Assembly (NCBI GenBank): GCA_024741835.1
Contig: JAENRP010000097.1
Location: forward strand, 65,733-129,732
Length of the DNA: 64,000 nt
Source: Diplocarpon mali
Taxonomy: Eukaryota; Ascomycota; Leotiomycetes; Helotiales; Drepanopezizaceae
Direction: 5' to 3'
The translations under genes and the position numbers were made by a program. The notes under the pieces were generated by a model. That model saw only the letters and a program-made list of their open reading frames with translations. It did not search any database and was not told the DNA's origin. Below, piece by piece: positions 1 through 10,554 of this stretch. Position 1 is the stretch's first letter; every line of letters begins with the position of its first letter.

Positions 1-564
1 ACGGCTGAAAATCAAAACGCCCAGCTTCAAAATCGCGATCTTGCAAATCAGAAAACAGGAGAAAAATCTCAATCGACCGATGAGCAAAGCAGGTCTGGTA
101 CTGTGAGCGTGAGGATGCTCGGCACCTCCCGATCGGAACGAATGTGGCCCCAAATACCCAGAGACTCAGAGCTTCATCTCACGTTCTATGACTTCCTTTC
201 GCAGGGTCTTGAAAACTGCAAACTCGCTCCGCTGGTGGCTGCCTGCATTGTCAAGTCTCAACAAGCCGGACCGGATGTCCACGATGCCAAAGTCCTGCTG
301 CTGCGACAGACTCCAGCCGGAGAGGGGGATAATATCAAGGAAGCGGACGTTTGGGGAATGATTCCACCACCTCCCGTCCCACCAGCTGCGTGGCCAGCGC
401 GTGCTAAGAGAGTCTCTCTATGGGCTTTCGAGGAGGCCGCAGAGGCTGGGCATCCTTTCGCGGGCGTGTGGGCGACCACAGACGAAGCCCGACAGCTGAG
501 GATGACGGATCGTACAACAGCGTTGGTGATCAGAGCGTTGGATCGTGCGAACGCAGATGCGTAG
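1..564 (+). CDS. Partial CDS, 3' end of an unknown gene
   Basis: The reading frame is open from the first base of the window to a TAG at 562-564 (187 codons visible), so this looks like the last exon of a gene that starts to the left. The first 35 residues are polar and rich in Q, N, K and S. The rest is a folded-looking segment with VAACIVK and KVLLLRQT, a proline run (IPPPPVPPAAWP) and an acidic helix-like C-terminus. The two beta-strand-like segments loosely recall the start of a Nudix fold, but no Nudix box is present, so I assign no function. An ATG at 115 could be an internal start if the gene is short. Confidence 0.5.
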   Translation, partial: TAENQNAQLQNRDLANQKTGEKSQSTDEQSRSGTVSVRMLGTSRSERMWPQIPRDSELHLTFYDFLSQGLENCKLAPLVAACIVKSQQAGPDVHDAKVLLLRQTPAGEGDNIKEADVWGMIPPPPVPPAAWPARAKRVSLWAFEEAAEAGHPFAGVWATTDEARQLRMTDRTTALVIRALDRANADA

Positions 565-1177
565 TAAAGGGCGGAGACGAGTCGGGTGGGATTCGCACCC
601 CGACGAGTGCTCTATGGAGCGTAAGTTGAGCGTAAGTTAAGCGCAAGAGTGTGCGCGATTTGGTTGGAATAAACAGATAGCCTTTCAAGTCTGGCTGCAG
701 CCTGCAGAAGCATATGAGAATCAGAGTACCGGCCCAAAAAGCTCTGAGGTTTGCTCGTGATGTTGGTGATCGGTAACCTGAAAGTAGATACTTTCCAATT
801 TGCGCGGCAAGTATTTCATAGTCAGGTGTTTGGGATCGCTACAGACGGAGCGATGATGTACCGGTAGTCATCGTACGGATTCTACTTGCAGCCGAGTGGT
901 CGCTGACAGGTGACTTTGGTAGGTAGGTAGGTACTTGTGGTTCTTTTACATATGAAGCCTGAACCCCTTCTTTGTATGCCTGTATCCCTGCGCCAAAAGG
1001 ATTCGCCCGCCCATCATACACTCATTTTTCTGGGCTTGATTAAGCTGCCTAACAGGATCTGTCGACTGCTGGTAGGCAATATAACCTCCCAAACTTCGCG
1101 GATCTGCAAAGATCGAGAGCTAAACAGAAAGAAAAGCAACTCCCCTAACGATTGGGACGCTTTTAGAATACTCACAA
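565..1177. other. Intergenic, convergent gene ends
   Basis: This 613-bp stretch lies between the partial plus-strand gene and the stop codon of DDB1 on the minus strand, so it should hold two 3' ends. It contains a short GGTA tandem run near 918-931. The open frames here (for example 937-1347) have no recognisable protein features and run into the DDB1 coding strand. Confidence 0.5.
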
Positions 1178-4100
1178 TCAATGGAGACGCTTCAAATTCT
1201 CAACTATGTCCCGTACTGCTTCCACGCTGGGCCCTAGGTCTTGGCATATTGCTGCTTGCGTCGCCTCGTCTTGGTCTAGGAAGCGTTCAATCAATTCGCC
1301 ATCTACAAATCGAAATGGCTCATCTGTGGCTCGATCAGGGGTTTTGAGAGAACGATAGGCTCTAAAATCAAGATCTCCGATGGTTGGGACGATGTCTGCA
1401 ATCCGGTCTTGGAGGCGTATCAGGAGGTCTTGAGAGGTGGGGACAATGGTCGAGAATAGGTAAATGGAACCTTCGGTCTGTCATGGATTAGTGTGACACC
1501 ATGAGATGGACATGGGAGACATACTGTTGCCAAAAATGCCTTGGGGACGACCATGGCAGTTGGTGTAGGCTCGACGGTGATCTTGCGGATCATGTTTACC
1601 TGCTCTCCAAGATTCATCTCACTTGTCACCTGCAAACGCTTCTTGTCCTCAAGCGTCACTCCATCTACATTGCGCTTCAAGACCAGCAGATTTCCGTGAT
1701 GGTCGCTCTCCAACCACTCATTCTGACCAACATCCGCCACAGCTGTGCCCCAGCAAGCTTGGTAGTCTCTTGCTACTTGTTCTAATCTATCGGGTAGGCC
1801 TACTTTTCCAGGCGTGTACTCGACTATGGAAACTGACTGCATCATATCTGCCAAGGCAATGAGATTCCCTGTAACGGAAATATCGATGGGTACGGTTGTA
1901 CTGCGGAATGTTGCCAATTTGCTGAAATCGCCAGATTGCTCGGTTGTTTCGACATAGCTGAACAAGACGATAGTCTTGGTGAGAACAGCAAGTATCTTAC
2001 CATCCAGCATAGCAACCCGTCTGCAAGCACATTTCAAAGTTAAGGACGAGATGATATATGGGTTCTTCTTCGGATCGATGCCAAATATGAGGATACGGCC
2101 CCTGTTATTAGCTTCGTCAGGATAGTCGTCGAGGAAGCTTGTGCCTATGATGAAACGCTCCACCGAATCTCCATGAGAATTAGGAAGCTCGGTACGTATG
2201 ATACACTCAATAAGCTCAGTCCCATTCCTGTCTTGAAAATAGTATTCGTGACCAACTTGGGCGAACCTCACATCTTCAACAAGGGCGAATGAGCTGGTGG
2301 TTTTCTCTTCGCCGTCCTCCAAAGTACGTTCGATACAGCCAATTCCGAATGCTCGTTCAGCAGGAGAGTAAGCAATTCTTCGCACAGTCTTACCAACATG
2401 TACTGTTCGCACATGAGTTCGCCTCTCGGTGTCGATTTGCGAGATTTTCAGACAGGTGTTGGTAGCCACCACAACTGAATCAGGGAAAGCTTCACTATTG
2501 AAGGCACACGCGCATTGAGCATCTTCGGCAGTGACAGCTGAGTAGACAACTCGACCTTCTGAGCCGTAAATCAAGCTAGGGTGCTCGCAGGTCGCAAGAA
2601 CATTATTGAGTCCGCCTTCTCGGGGTAGTACGTGTAACTGAGCATGCTCCGATCCCAAAACGATGCTCTTCCTGCCAGAGAGGCGATATGTTGATTTGTC
2701 GACATTAAATGTTAAGACAACCCCATCTTCCATAGAAACAAAGAGTGTCGGCCCTGCTACATTTTCAGGAAGAAGCTGCGTCATGGCAATATGCCTAGGA
2801 ATGGACGCACTGTTCTTTCGACGAAGATCTTCCGAGTAGATTATTTCTAGGTTGTTGAGGTTAAGAATCGATATTGAGCCAGACTTCCAGAAACCGACAA
2901 CTCCGATGCTAGGAAAGTTGCTCACTACATGAACGCACGCGACTTGGTCACCCTTCTCCAATGGCTGAGTTGCAATTTCTTTCAAGCTTTGCTTAATATC
3001 CAGCGAGATGAGAGTGGTTCCACTTGCTGAGATCAAGACATAACCCTCGTTCGCCGATGCGTCTGTAATGGATGTTCCAGGAAGAGGCTTCCACTCTGCA
3101 ACTGTGTAAGATGGACCGAGTCCTAGGATGGCAACCGAACTCGCTGTAATTTGCAGTATCAGCCCATCTGGAAGATTCATAGCAAGAAGCGTCTGGCCGT
3201 CCATTTCCAAGCCCCTGAAGCTGTCGAGCTCCTCAATCTCATCAAGGAATGTGAAAATACGAATTTCTGTCGGAAAGGAGACTACTAGAGCATCGTCAAA
3301 CTGCGACTGCGCACTGGATCGCAATACAAAGACGCCACGAATATCTTCGGTTCCGTCAATGAGTATACCTGTGTCCTCTAGACCAACACCGCTCCGCACG
3401 CTTCTGAGACTTCCGCTCTGGAAAGCACCGCTCCCAGTGACCAGACGAGCTTGTCCCGTTGAGTATTCGTTTGACTGATTGTCACCCTCCCGGCTTCCCA
3501 TATCCATAACAGCAAAATCCAAGATAGGTGCGACATTCCGCATTGTCTGCAAGATTGTGATGTGTCCTTCGTCGGGGTCGAGGTCTATACTGACAACCTG
3601 CGAGTCCGCTTCGTGCGAGCCGACAAAGAAGATTCCCTGGCCCAAATTTATCATTACGGTAGCCTTCGATATGGTACCCAGGTTTCGCAAATCCATCCCC
3701 ATTACTTCACCATCATTGGTCAAGATGGTCATGACATGAAGATTACCATATATATCGCCGAGCAGATACCGCAGATCGTCGAATTCTACCCACGCTACAA
3801 ATATTGACGCTTCCACTAACGGGTATTCGATAATTGCCTTACTCTCGTCGTCCAAGTATGTAAACTTCGTCTCGCCAACAACAACGACTCCGCCTAGATG
3901 TGCCTTGGCCACTGTAGAACGCGAGGGAGTCAGCCACGGCCTATCAAAGAAGGTCTCAGGAAGAGGAATATCAATTTCCAAGGAAACCTTGGGGCAAGTA
4001 GTAATAGAACATGTTGTCCCGTTCTCCAAGTCGGTCCACGTAATGGTACGGCATGTCCACAGGAATATTTGGAGCATTAGGAGTAGGAAATTATGACCGA

Positions 4101-5030
4101 TTCGAACATTTTCCGCGACACGGAGAATTCATAATCCCAGTAACCTTGAGGACAGTCAGAGACTCACCAGTCGAATGCCGCACGAGGTATCTCTTTTGCC
4201 CAGAGCCCTTTGGTATAGGAATAAGGTGGCTAGCACCCGGATCCAAATCTCCAATTTCGTTTTCCCGATGTCGAGTAGGGTCAAACCTGGACCACTGTAA
4301 TTTTTCATCTACCAGCCTATGTACATGTTAGAATGACACTTTTGACTGATCATAGGAGGCGAGAGGGCTGAGTTTGCTTACCTGTAAGTGACCATCCGCA
4401 CATCACCGCCAGTACCATCCTCGTATAGGAAAGCGATTTTAGGCTGTTCAGTCTCGGTGTAGAGGAATGTAGCAGCCCTCATCTTAAACTCTGTAATCCT
4501 AGTCTGCTCTGGCTTTTCCAGTATTTCTGTTCTTCCTCTCCTTGGCTTCAGGATTCTAATGCAATTGAGGATACCCTCGAACAGCTCCAGCACCAGATAT
4601 TTTCCCGTGGGATCCACCAGGCACAAATCCCGGCTCTGAGAGTCCTGCATATGTATCTCCGCAATGTCCACGAAGTTCTGCCTGGTTTCGAATTGTCGGG
4701 TCTCTCGATTATAGGCCAAAGTGAAGTACTGGAACCGCGAGGTGCCTACGAAGAGCTGATCGGTGCTGCGCGGTACCTCAGGTTTAACCTTTGCGAGCAT
4801 TGATATGTTACCGTGAACTGGTAAAGACGAGAACATGGACAAGCTTCCCTCCGACAGTTCCCATATTTCTATTCGGTTTCCTTTTCTACACCAAGGTCAG
4901 TTAGAGCGCGAACTTCGAGTTCAAGAAGCGCGTACCCAACCACGAGACATTCTTGCTCTTCGTCTAGTAGGTGTAATTTGATTGCGTAGCGTACACTGCT
5001 AGGCCGATGTATCGGAGCGAGGTACGACAT
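1178..5030 (-). CDS. DDB1: DDB1, damage-specific DNA-binding protein 1 (CUL4 adaptor)
   Basis: DDB1 is the three-beta-propeller adaptor linking CUL4 ubiquitin ligase to substrate receptors in nucleotide excision repair and, in Neurospora (DIM-8), in directing H3K9 methylation. My model has five exons: 4936-5030, 4382-4885, 4168-4316, 1525-3911 and 1178-1477. They sum to 1144 codons plus stop, close to the 1140 residues of human DDB1. Family landmarks are the N-terminus MSYLAPIHRPSSVRYA, the segment GGVVVVGETKFTYLD, DDLRYLLGDIYG, VVFVGS-like FFVGSHEADSQVV, and the C-terminal CPSF_A part with FVDGELIERFLD, ending NLKRLH. Three introns are about 47-65 nt; the third (3912-4167) is 256 nt and carries an open frame, so an undetected small exon there is possible. 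The next gene, RPC37, is upstream on the same strand. Confidence 0.93.
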
Positions 5031-5419
5031 TGCAACTGATCAGAAAAGCAAGAAAATATCGTGCGACGTTTGGTAGTGACCTCTGATCTAAGCTTGAGCT
5101 TGGGAGTTGATAATACTCAAGTCCCGCCAAAAGTTAACCTTATCGGGGGCTTCTTCGGACTCTAGAGCCGACGCTCCGAATATGACTGAAATCAGCAAAG
5201 GAAAATTTCACACCTACTACAGAACTTCCTATAACAAAAATTGACAGGGAACTTCCTGAAACTTAATTTTTTACTGGCGATGTTCATGCTTGCTCAACGA
5301 GGTCTATCTTGGGAATCCTCCAAGCTCCAAATCATGCGGGGTATCTTTTTTTTCCAAGCCGAGAATGCAGACAACTACTGTGCAAATAACGCAAACTCGA
5401 TATTCCGAAGAGGTTTTCG
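5031..5419. other. Intergenic between DDB1 and RPC37
   Basis: This 389-bp stretch holds the upstream region of DDB1 and the 3' end of RPC37, both on the minus strand. It is AT-rich with short T runs. No further gene or distinct motif is visible. Confidence 0.5.
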
Positions 5420-6550
5420 TTAGATTGGCAAAGCTTCAATTTCGGGTTCCGTATCCGTCATAGCACCCAGGGTATCACTCTCAGCTCCGTCTTCTCCAGC
5501 TGTCGCCTTATCCTTGCCTGTACGCGTCGCTTTTTTGAGCTTTTGACTCCTTGATAGCTTTGCAGCATCGTTTGGCGCACTGATTTTGTCCAGGTATTCT
5601 GCGTTGTTCAATGTACTCGATAGTTTGGGTATCTTGTCCAAAAGATCTGCGTCAACTTCGACACCGTTAGCTCCTACGAATAGGTTCGCATTGTAGCCGT
5701 CCCAGGTCTCGATGGAGTCTTCGTCAACAAAGCGGTGGTTCTTCCAAGCTTCTGTCTGTGCAGCCTGGATCCTTGTAGCCATGCTGTCGGTTGTCTCTTC
5801 TTCGCCATCGACATTAGTTTTGACGATCATAGTTATGGCTCGAGCTTCCGGGGCAGCTCGAGCCCCAGCTGCAACGTCTCGTCCTCGGCTCGCTCGCTCA
5901 TGCTCACTTTGTGCATCGATGTGGTGGAACTGGGGACGCATCTGGACGACAGTGTCAACCGGAGTAAGATGTAATTGGTCTGCGGCGCGTCAGGATGTTT
6001 ATATAAGCTTTAACAGATCATGCTCACTATTTATAAAAGTACCGATCATGTACTGTGGTGTTGTATCCTCGTTTGAGACGGCCTGTCCTCCCAGAGTCTG
6101 CTTGACCAGAACATTTTCCTTGCGGATTGCATTCTCAAAGTCTGCCAGGACTGCGTCTTGTAATGCTTGACCATCCTCTATACTTCTTGCTCCTCTGCCT
6201 CTTACTCCCGGCGCTGCTCCTCCAATACCGAATCCTCCTGGTAAACCATGACTCCCAGCTCCCTTGCTCTCCGAGCTCTTCTTCATAGCACCTCCCCATG
6301 TAGCACCTTTACGCTTATCGTAGTTGTTGTGTACATCCATGGGCACATCCAGCTCAACCATACCCGAGTTTGGCTTTATGCGCATCTTGAGAGGCTCAGA
6401 GGCATTCGCTTTTTTGTAGTGCTGTCTCGAGTCGCGATTTGGGAACTGAAGGATATACATCTGCTTTTCATCACTAAGGTGGGGTTTGATGAAGACATCG
6501 AATGATGATTTGATGGGGTCAGGATCGCTCTCGATTTCAACATCCTCCAT
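5420..6550 (-). CDS. RPC37: RNA polymerase III subunit RPC37 (RPC5, Sin-like)
   Basis: This is the Pol III subunit that with RPC53 forms a TFIIF-like heterodimer needed for initiation and termination on tRNA and 5S genes. Exons 6028-6550 and 5420-5979 give 360 residues. The 48-nt intron starts GTGAGC, has a CTGAC branch site and ends CGCAG; splicing joins ...GTFIN to NQLHLTPVDTVVQMRPQF. The N-terminal 60 residues carry the Sin_N pattern (DVFIKPHLSDEKQMYILQFP, then MRIKPNSGMVELDVPMD and a YDKRKG segment). A Gly/Arg-rich linker follows, and the C-terminal third is charged. Yeast Rpc37 is shorter (282 residues). Its start lies 358 bp from the divergent PMP3-like gene, so the two may share a promoter region. 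Confidence 0.9.
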
Positions 6551-6908
6551 GGTGTCGATGTTTTAGAGGGTCGAATATCAAACGTTGAACGTCGAATGTC
6601 CAAAGTCCAAAGTTGAAAAGTTGAAAGTGTGGGGACTAAACCTTGCATGTGGATCATGGGAAACATACTTTCTTATCAGCCTGTCCACAATGGAGGGGTT
6701 AATTTACTAGTCTCTTTTTGACTAGTCAGGTGGCTTGAACTCAGCCACGGGTGACGACGAAACAGCGAGTGTCAGGCGGGAGACTTCATTCTATAAGATC
6801 ACCTAAACTTTTTCTCTAAATAACCAGCAACACATTACTTTGAATTGACTTGCAGTCCTGCAAGATAAACCAAATATAAATCCAGGGCAAGCCCATAAAG
6901 AGGCAAAT
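6551..6908. promoter_or_regulatory. Divergent promoter region RPC37 / PMP3-like
   Basis: This 358-bp spacer separates two divergently transcribed genes. Close to RPC37 (6563-6630) there is a block of short degenerate repeats built on GTTGAA/GTCGAA/GTCCAAA. An ACTAGT hexamer occurs twice, flanking a T-rich centre (about 6706-6726). An AGGGG pentamer near 6693 matches the core of the fungal stress response element, which would suit a stress-induced PMP3 gene; this is inference from a five-base match. Confidence 0.35.
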
Positions 6909-7477
6909 ATGTGTTCCCCAGATATCTTCCTTGGTTTGATCGCCATCCTCTTCCCCCCTCTTGCCGGTAGGTACCTGGTTCGCCCCTATGAAAGGGTTCT
7001 TTTCAACGTGTCAACGAGTTCACCAACCCTTTGAACTTCGCTCCAACCTTCTAGAGTGGACTCAGCTTATAATCTACAGTTTGGGTCAAGAAGGGCATCT
7101 GCTCAGCCGACTCTCTCATCAACATCTGCCTTTGCATGCTGGGCTTTATTCCTGGCCTGCTCCATGCCTGGTATATCATCGCCAAGTTTCCCGAACATGA
7201 TTACCATTCTATTCCAGCAGACGCGGAAGGTGGAAGAGTTACATATATTGTAGTAGATGGGAACGGAACCCGCCGATCAGCTAAGCCGATCGTCCGACCT
7301 CAACAACAGGGAGTCACCAGTGCCGGATATGGCACTACGGCACCTATGGCCCCCCCAGTACATCAAGATCAGAATGGCACCTGGAGCAACAATGCTGAGG
7401 GGAGTAGTGGAGGCGCCGTTCCGCCGTCTTACTCTGAGGCCGTGAAGGGAGACCACAAGATCCAGACGAGGGATTAA
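6909..7477 (+). CDS. PMP3-family small membrane protein with long C-terminal tail
   Basis: PMP3/RCI2 peptides are two-helix plasma-membrane proteins that modulate membrane potential and salt tolerance. Exons 6909-6966 and 7080-7477 give 151 residues; the 113-nt intron ends CTACAG and splits a Val codon. Residues 1-55 are the full PMP3 domain: [19 protein letters not shown], then [15 protein letters not shown], then a second helix [18 protein letters not shown], closing with IIAKFPE. A hydrophilic tail of nearly 100 residues follows, rich in Gly, Pro and Gln, with a PPSYSEA motif near the end. The classic yeast protein is about 55 residues, so this is the long-tail type that also occurs in filamentous fungi. 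PPSY could be a WW-domain (Rsp5-type) ligand. Confidence 0.9.
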
Positions 7478-7767
7478 AGAAATGAATTCGAAGCAGTTCA
7501 GGTCGAGGGCGGATCATCAGGAGAACTGTTTGGGAGCCAGGTTTCAGAGCGCTCAAAATAGGATGTGTTGACGAGCACGCGATAGCTTGGACACGGAGTG
7601 ATGGAGTTGGGGATATCGTGTTGTACTGGATTAGACGAATGACCATTGACATCCGGAAGACTTTTAAGAATCCCTATGGTCAAAATTGTGTCAAATCAAT
7701 GGCCAAAATCGGCTTTTCCAGTGCGTGCAATTCTTGCATGTGGAATTTTATCAATTTGTAATGATGA

Positions 7768-9258
7768 TTAAGCGATCAGACTGAGTGAAGCCTCGGGCCA
7801 GCTCCCCCAAATCATCGGCCTGTCTATGATCTTGGTGTTCATTGGCGCGAGCACCTTTATCCTGCGTCTCTTCTCATCCACCTCCGTAATAAACACGAAA
7901 CCCATCACACTTGCATCCCGCAACGTATCCTGGGAATCGGCTGTTGATGCATACATGATAGCCAGTATACAGTGAAGCATCATAGAGTTCGGCTCCAGCT
8001 TTTCGTATAATTGCCTCTCCCCTTCCTCCTCACCACCGGGCAGGAATGATAGCCCATCCGCTATGACAAGTCAGACATGCTATGGTTGACAGAGAAGTAA
8101 CATACCTTCCCTAACCTTGTAGATGAGAACATCATCGAAAGCAAGCTGTTGGGTGTGGGGACTCAGCGTGGTCTTCAAATCACCAAAGAAGTACTCCTTC
8201 AGGGCTGCTTCTCGGGTTTGTTGCATGAAAGACTCATCCCTGTCGACACAGCCACCTGATTTGTCGAGCTTGACTAGAGTTATCGACTCATTGGTAGATG
8301 TCTTGTAGGTTGAAAATCGGCGCTGCATCTCGCTGTGCAATCTCTCCGAACCAATGACAAGTATAACGTTCACTGGTGATGTCAACAAACATTCGCCTAA
8401 GGCTTGAGAACGCGTTACCTGAAAATTCCGAGACTATGTGTGATATAAGCTCATAGCCTCCCTTTCCTTGACTGATGATCCCTGGGGTGTCAAGAATCAT
8501 GCCCGTTGACTTGATAATTGTATCTTCGGAAAGCCTGCTCATAGCCGCAAGTGCCAGTCTGGATATTATGGGCTTGTATAGCTTGGTATTATCCTCTGGA
8601 TTGGGCAGTCCATAGTAGTAACATAAAGGCAGTTTCACAGGTACTGGGTTCGATGTACTCGTAGGACTACTACCCCATCCCTGCTCTACATCAATGATCG
8701 AGGCAAATGGCGTGGCTGTCAAAGTCCCAGGTATCGACAGCAATCCCTCCTTTGGATCTGTGTTTATGACCATCGGCTGCCTACCCATCCGTATCGCATA
8801 TGCCGTCAGAAGCTTGACTAGACTTGTCTTCCCAGCATCTGTTGGCCCAACAATTAAAACCCTTGGTCCATCTCGTCCGCTTTGCTCTGCCGCATCTCGT
8901 AGCTTTTCTAATGCGAAATGTGTGTTTGCATACTGCGTCATAGGTGTTTCCTCGGCTGTATATTCTTCGCAAGATCCTGTAACTTCGATTCTGCAGCCGT
9001 GCCAGGTGTATATAGAAGCTTTGATCCTGCGGAATGTGTAGATGTGATTTAAGGCAAGCTCAGTTCCGAATATCTCAGCAGTCCCTGAAAAAACCTGTAC
9101 CAACTCAGCTTTATTTTAAGCAGGACATTTGATTCTCTCGCCTTGACGTCAATTTTTTGCTTAATTGCGACTTCAAAGCGCCATTCCGAATTCTGCTGGA
9201 GCTCATGGACTTCTGGGGTTGCAGCAGCTATTGGTGTTGACAATGAAGCCTTCTTCAT
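7768..9258 (-). CDS. CLP1: CLP1, mRNA cleavage and polyadenylation factor (P-loop polynucleotide kinase family)
   Basis: Clp1 is a subunit of cleavage factor IA in pre-mRNA 3'-end formation, related to the RNA 5'-hydroxyl kinases. Exons 9142-9258, 8419-9094, 8106-8372 and 7768-8060 sum to 450 residues, like yeast Clp1 (445). The N-terminal beta-sandwich shows SEWRFEVA and SGTAEIFGTELA; CEEYTAEETPM follows; the Walker A motif GPTDAGKT is at residues 122-129; then NTDPKEGLLSIPGTL and the magnesium-site segment ILDTPGI. Introns 2 and 3 are canonical (46 and 45 nt). The first intron (9095-9141) has no GT donor in the right place: the family alignment is restored only by a GCGAGA...TACAG intron, giving KQKIDVK joined to VFSGTAEIFG. 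The alternative GTCAAG donor would remove two residues (VK). Confidence 0.92.
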
Positions 9259-9521
9259 TAGTATTTGAGATCTTGGGCAGTGAATACTGAGGTCCTCACT
9301 GCTGCTGTAGCCTGTCCCAGGCCAGGAATAGACATTTTGTCGTTGTTGCGACTGGGTTGCGTTTCTTCGTAAAGATTCCTGGGTCAGCCTCTTGACATTG
9401 AAGCTGGACAGGGATGCTGAAAGCTTCAGCCTTGCGGGGCTTTGTCTTCCTATTTACGCGACGCGAGGCGACGCGACGCAGCTAATATAGATGTTTTTAC
9501 AGACTGTCCAAATTGGTATTA
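9259..9521. other. Upstream region of CLP1
   Basis: This 263-bp stretch contains a short CGACGCGAGGCGACGCGACG repeat near 9459-9478. No gene is visible. Confidence 0.4.
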
Positions 9522-10074
9522 TTAGAATATACAAGGATTGGCTTATATAATCGTACCTTGTATATACCTCCTGCAGCTCTATAGAACTTAGAATCTACAC
9601 CTTTGGATTCTATCAATGTCTTGAGGGAATCTTCACCCCAATGAATATTTGGTAGTTTGAAAATGAACGGCTTCATCATCACTTACCCTTTCTTTGCAGA
9701 GAGGGGTTACATCTGGAGACTAGCCCATCCAACGAGGGGCCCAGAATTTAAATGGCAGATAGCCATCTAGAGGTCGAGGTTGAAAAGGGAGCCTAGTGAA
9801 AGGCTTGATGCTCTTGGAGCTCAGATCCCTGGTTGCGCCTTCAAGTGGCCTCTTTAATAGATTGACAGACCTTAGATGAAGCACGCCAGCTTTAACAGAG
9901 TCTCTGGTAATGGTGTACGATGAGCACTAAAAGCAGTGAGGTTACGTCACTTTGTAGTATAATGTATTTCTGTAATACCTGACAGAATCTTAAGGTATAG
10001 ATTCTAAGTTCTATAGAGCTGCAGGATGTATATACAAGGTACGATTATATAAGCACAATCCTTGTATATTCTAA
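9522..10074. mobile_element. Non-autonomous element with ~94-bp terminal inverted repeats (MITE-like)
   Basis: The left arm (9522-9616) and the right arm (9981-10074) are near-perfect reverse complements. Both begin at the outside with TTAGAATATACAAGGATT, continue through TTATATAATCGTACC and TGTATATAC, then CTGCAGCTCTATAGAACTTA, with a few mismatches and a 1-nt indel. The 364-bp centre carries no transposase-like frame. Total length is 553 bp, within the range of miniature inverted-repeat transposable elements. I see no clear target-site duplication: the flanks read GGTATTA on the left and CAAATAT on the right. The element lies in an AT-rich gap between CLP1 and the inositol polyphosphate multikinase gene. 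Confidence 0.75.
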
Positions 10075-10341
10075 CAAATATGTTGTCGGCTGCTGGGAAA
10101 ATGCCCTGGACTTCTGCTTCCACATTCAAACCCCTCGAGTCAGTATTTCCAAGCTTGCTCCAAATGCGCACCTACGTCCTGCAAATGATGTTCAGTAACC
10201 AGGAATAAATGAGGTCTAGTGTTATTGGAATACTATTAATGCTCTTTATTCCCTTACCATACATCACCTGCTTCTCAGTATATCCCTATCCTTCTTTCTT
10301 GGCTCTTAGTTTCAGGGTCTCTTTGGTAGCACGCATAAGGA

Positions 10342-10554
10342 GTGTACATTACAACAAGTGAAGAGTCTGGTAAGCCATTGTACACCACGGTCTTTTTGCT
10401 AAAGATGTTTTACTACAGTATTGACGAAGTCGTCCAACCAGATGCTATTTTCACTTTCAATGGGCTCGTACTCGCGATGCGGCTATGTCCTAGTACATCT
10501 ATGGCATCCGACGAAGCACTGTTACTCTTGATTTTGAAAAGGCTTGTGATCTAA
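10342..10554 (+). pseudogene. Possible relic of a Harbinger-type transposase N-terminus
   Basis: A 70-codon frame reads through FYYSIDEVV, LAMRLCPSTS and DEALLLLILKRL. This order (a helix, a short LRLP-like turn, then EALxxLLxRL) resembles the N-terminal helix-turn-helix part of fungal DDE_Tnp_4 (PIF/Harbinger) transposases. Nothing convincing follows downstream, so if the match is real it is a fragment. Its closeness to the inverted-repeat element at 9522-10074 is suggestive only. Confidence 0.25.

Noticed and set aside
9497..9682. Short minus-strand frame over the left inverted repeat
   Set aside because: It reads through the repeat arm and has no transposase features.
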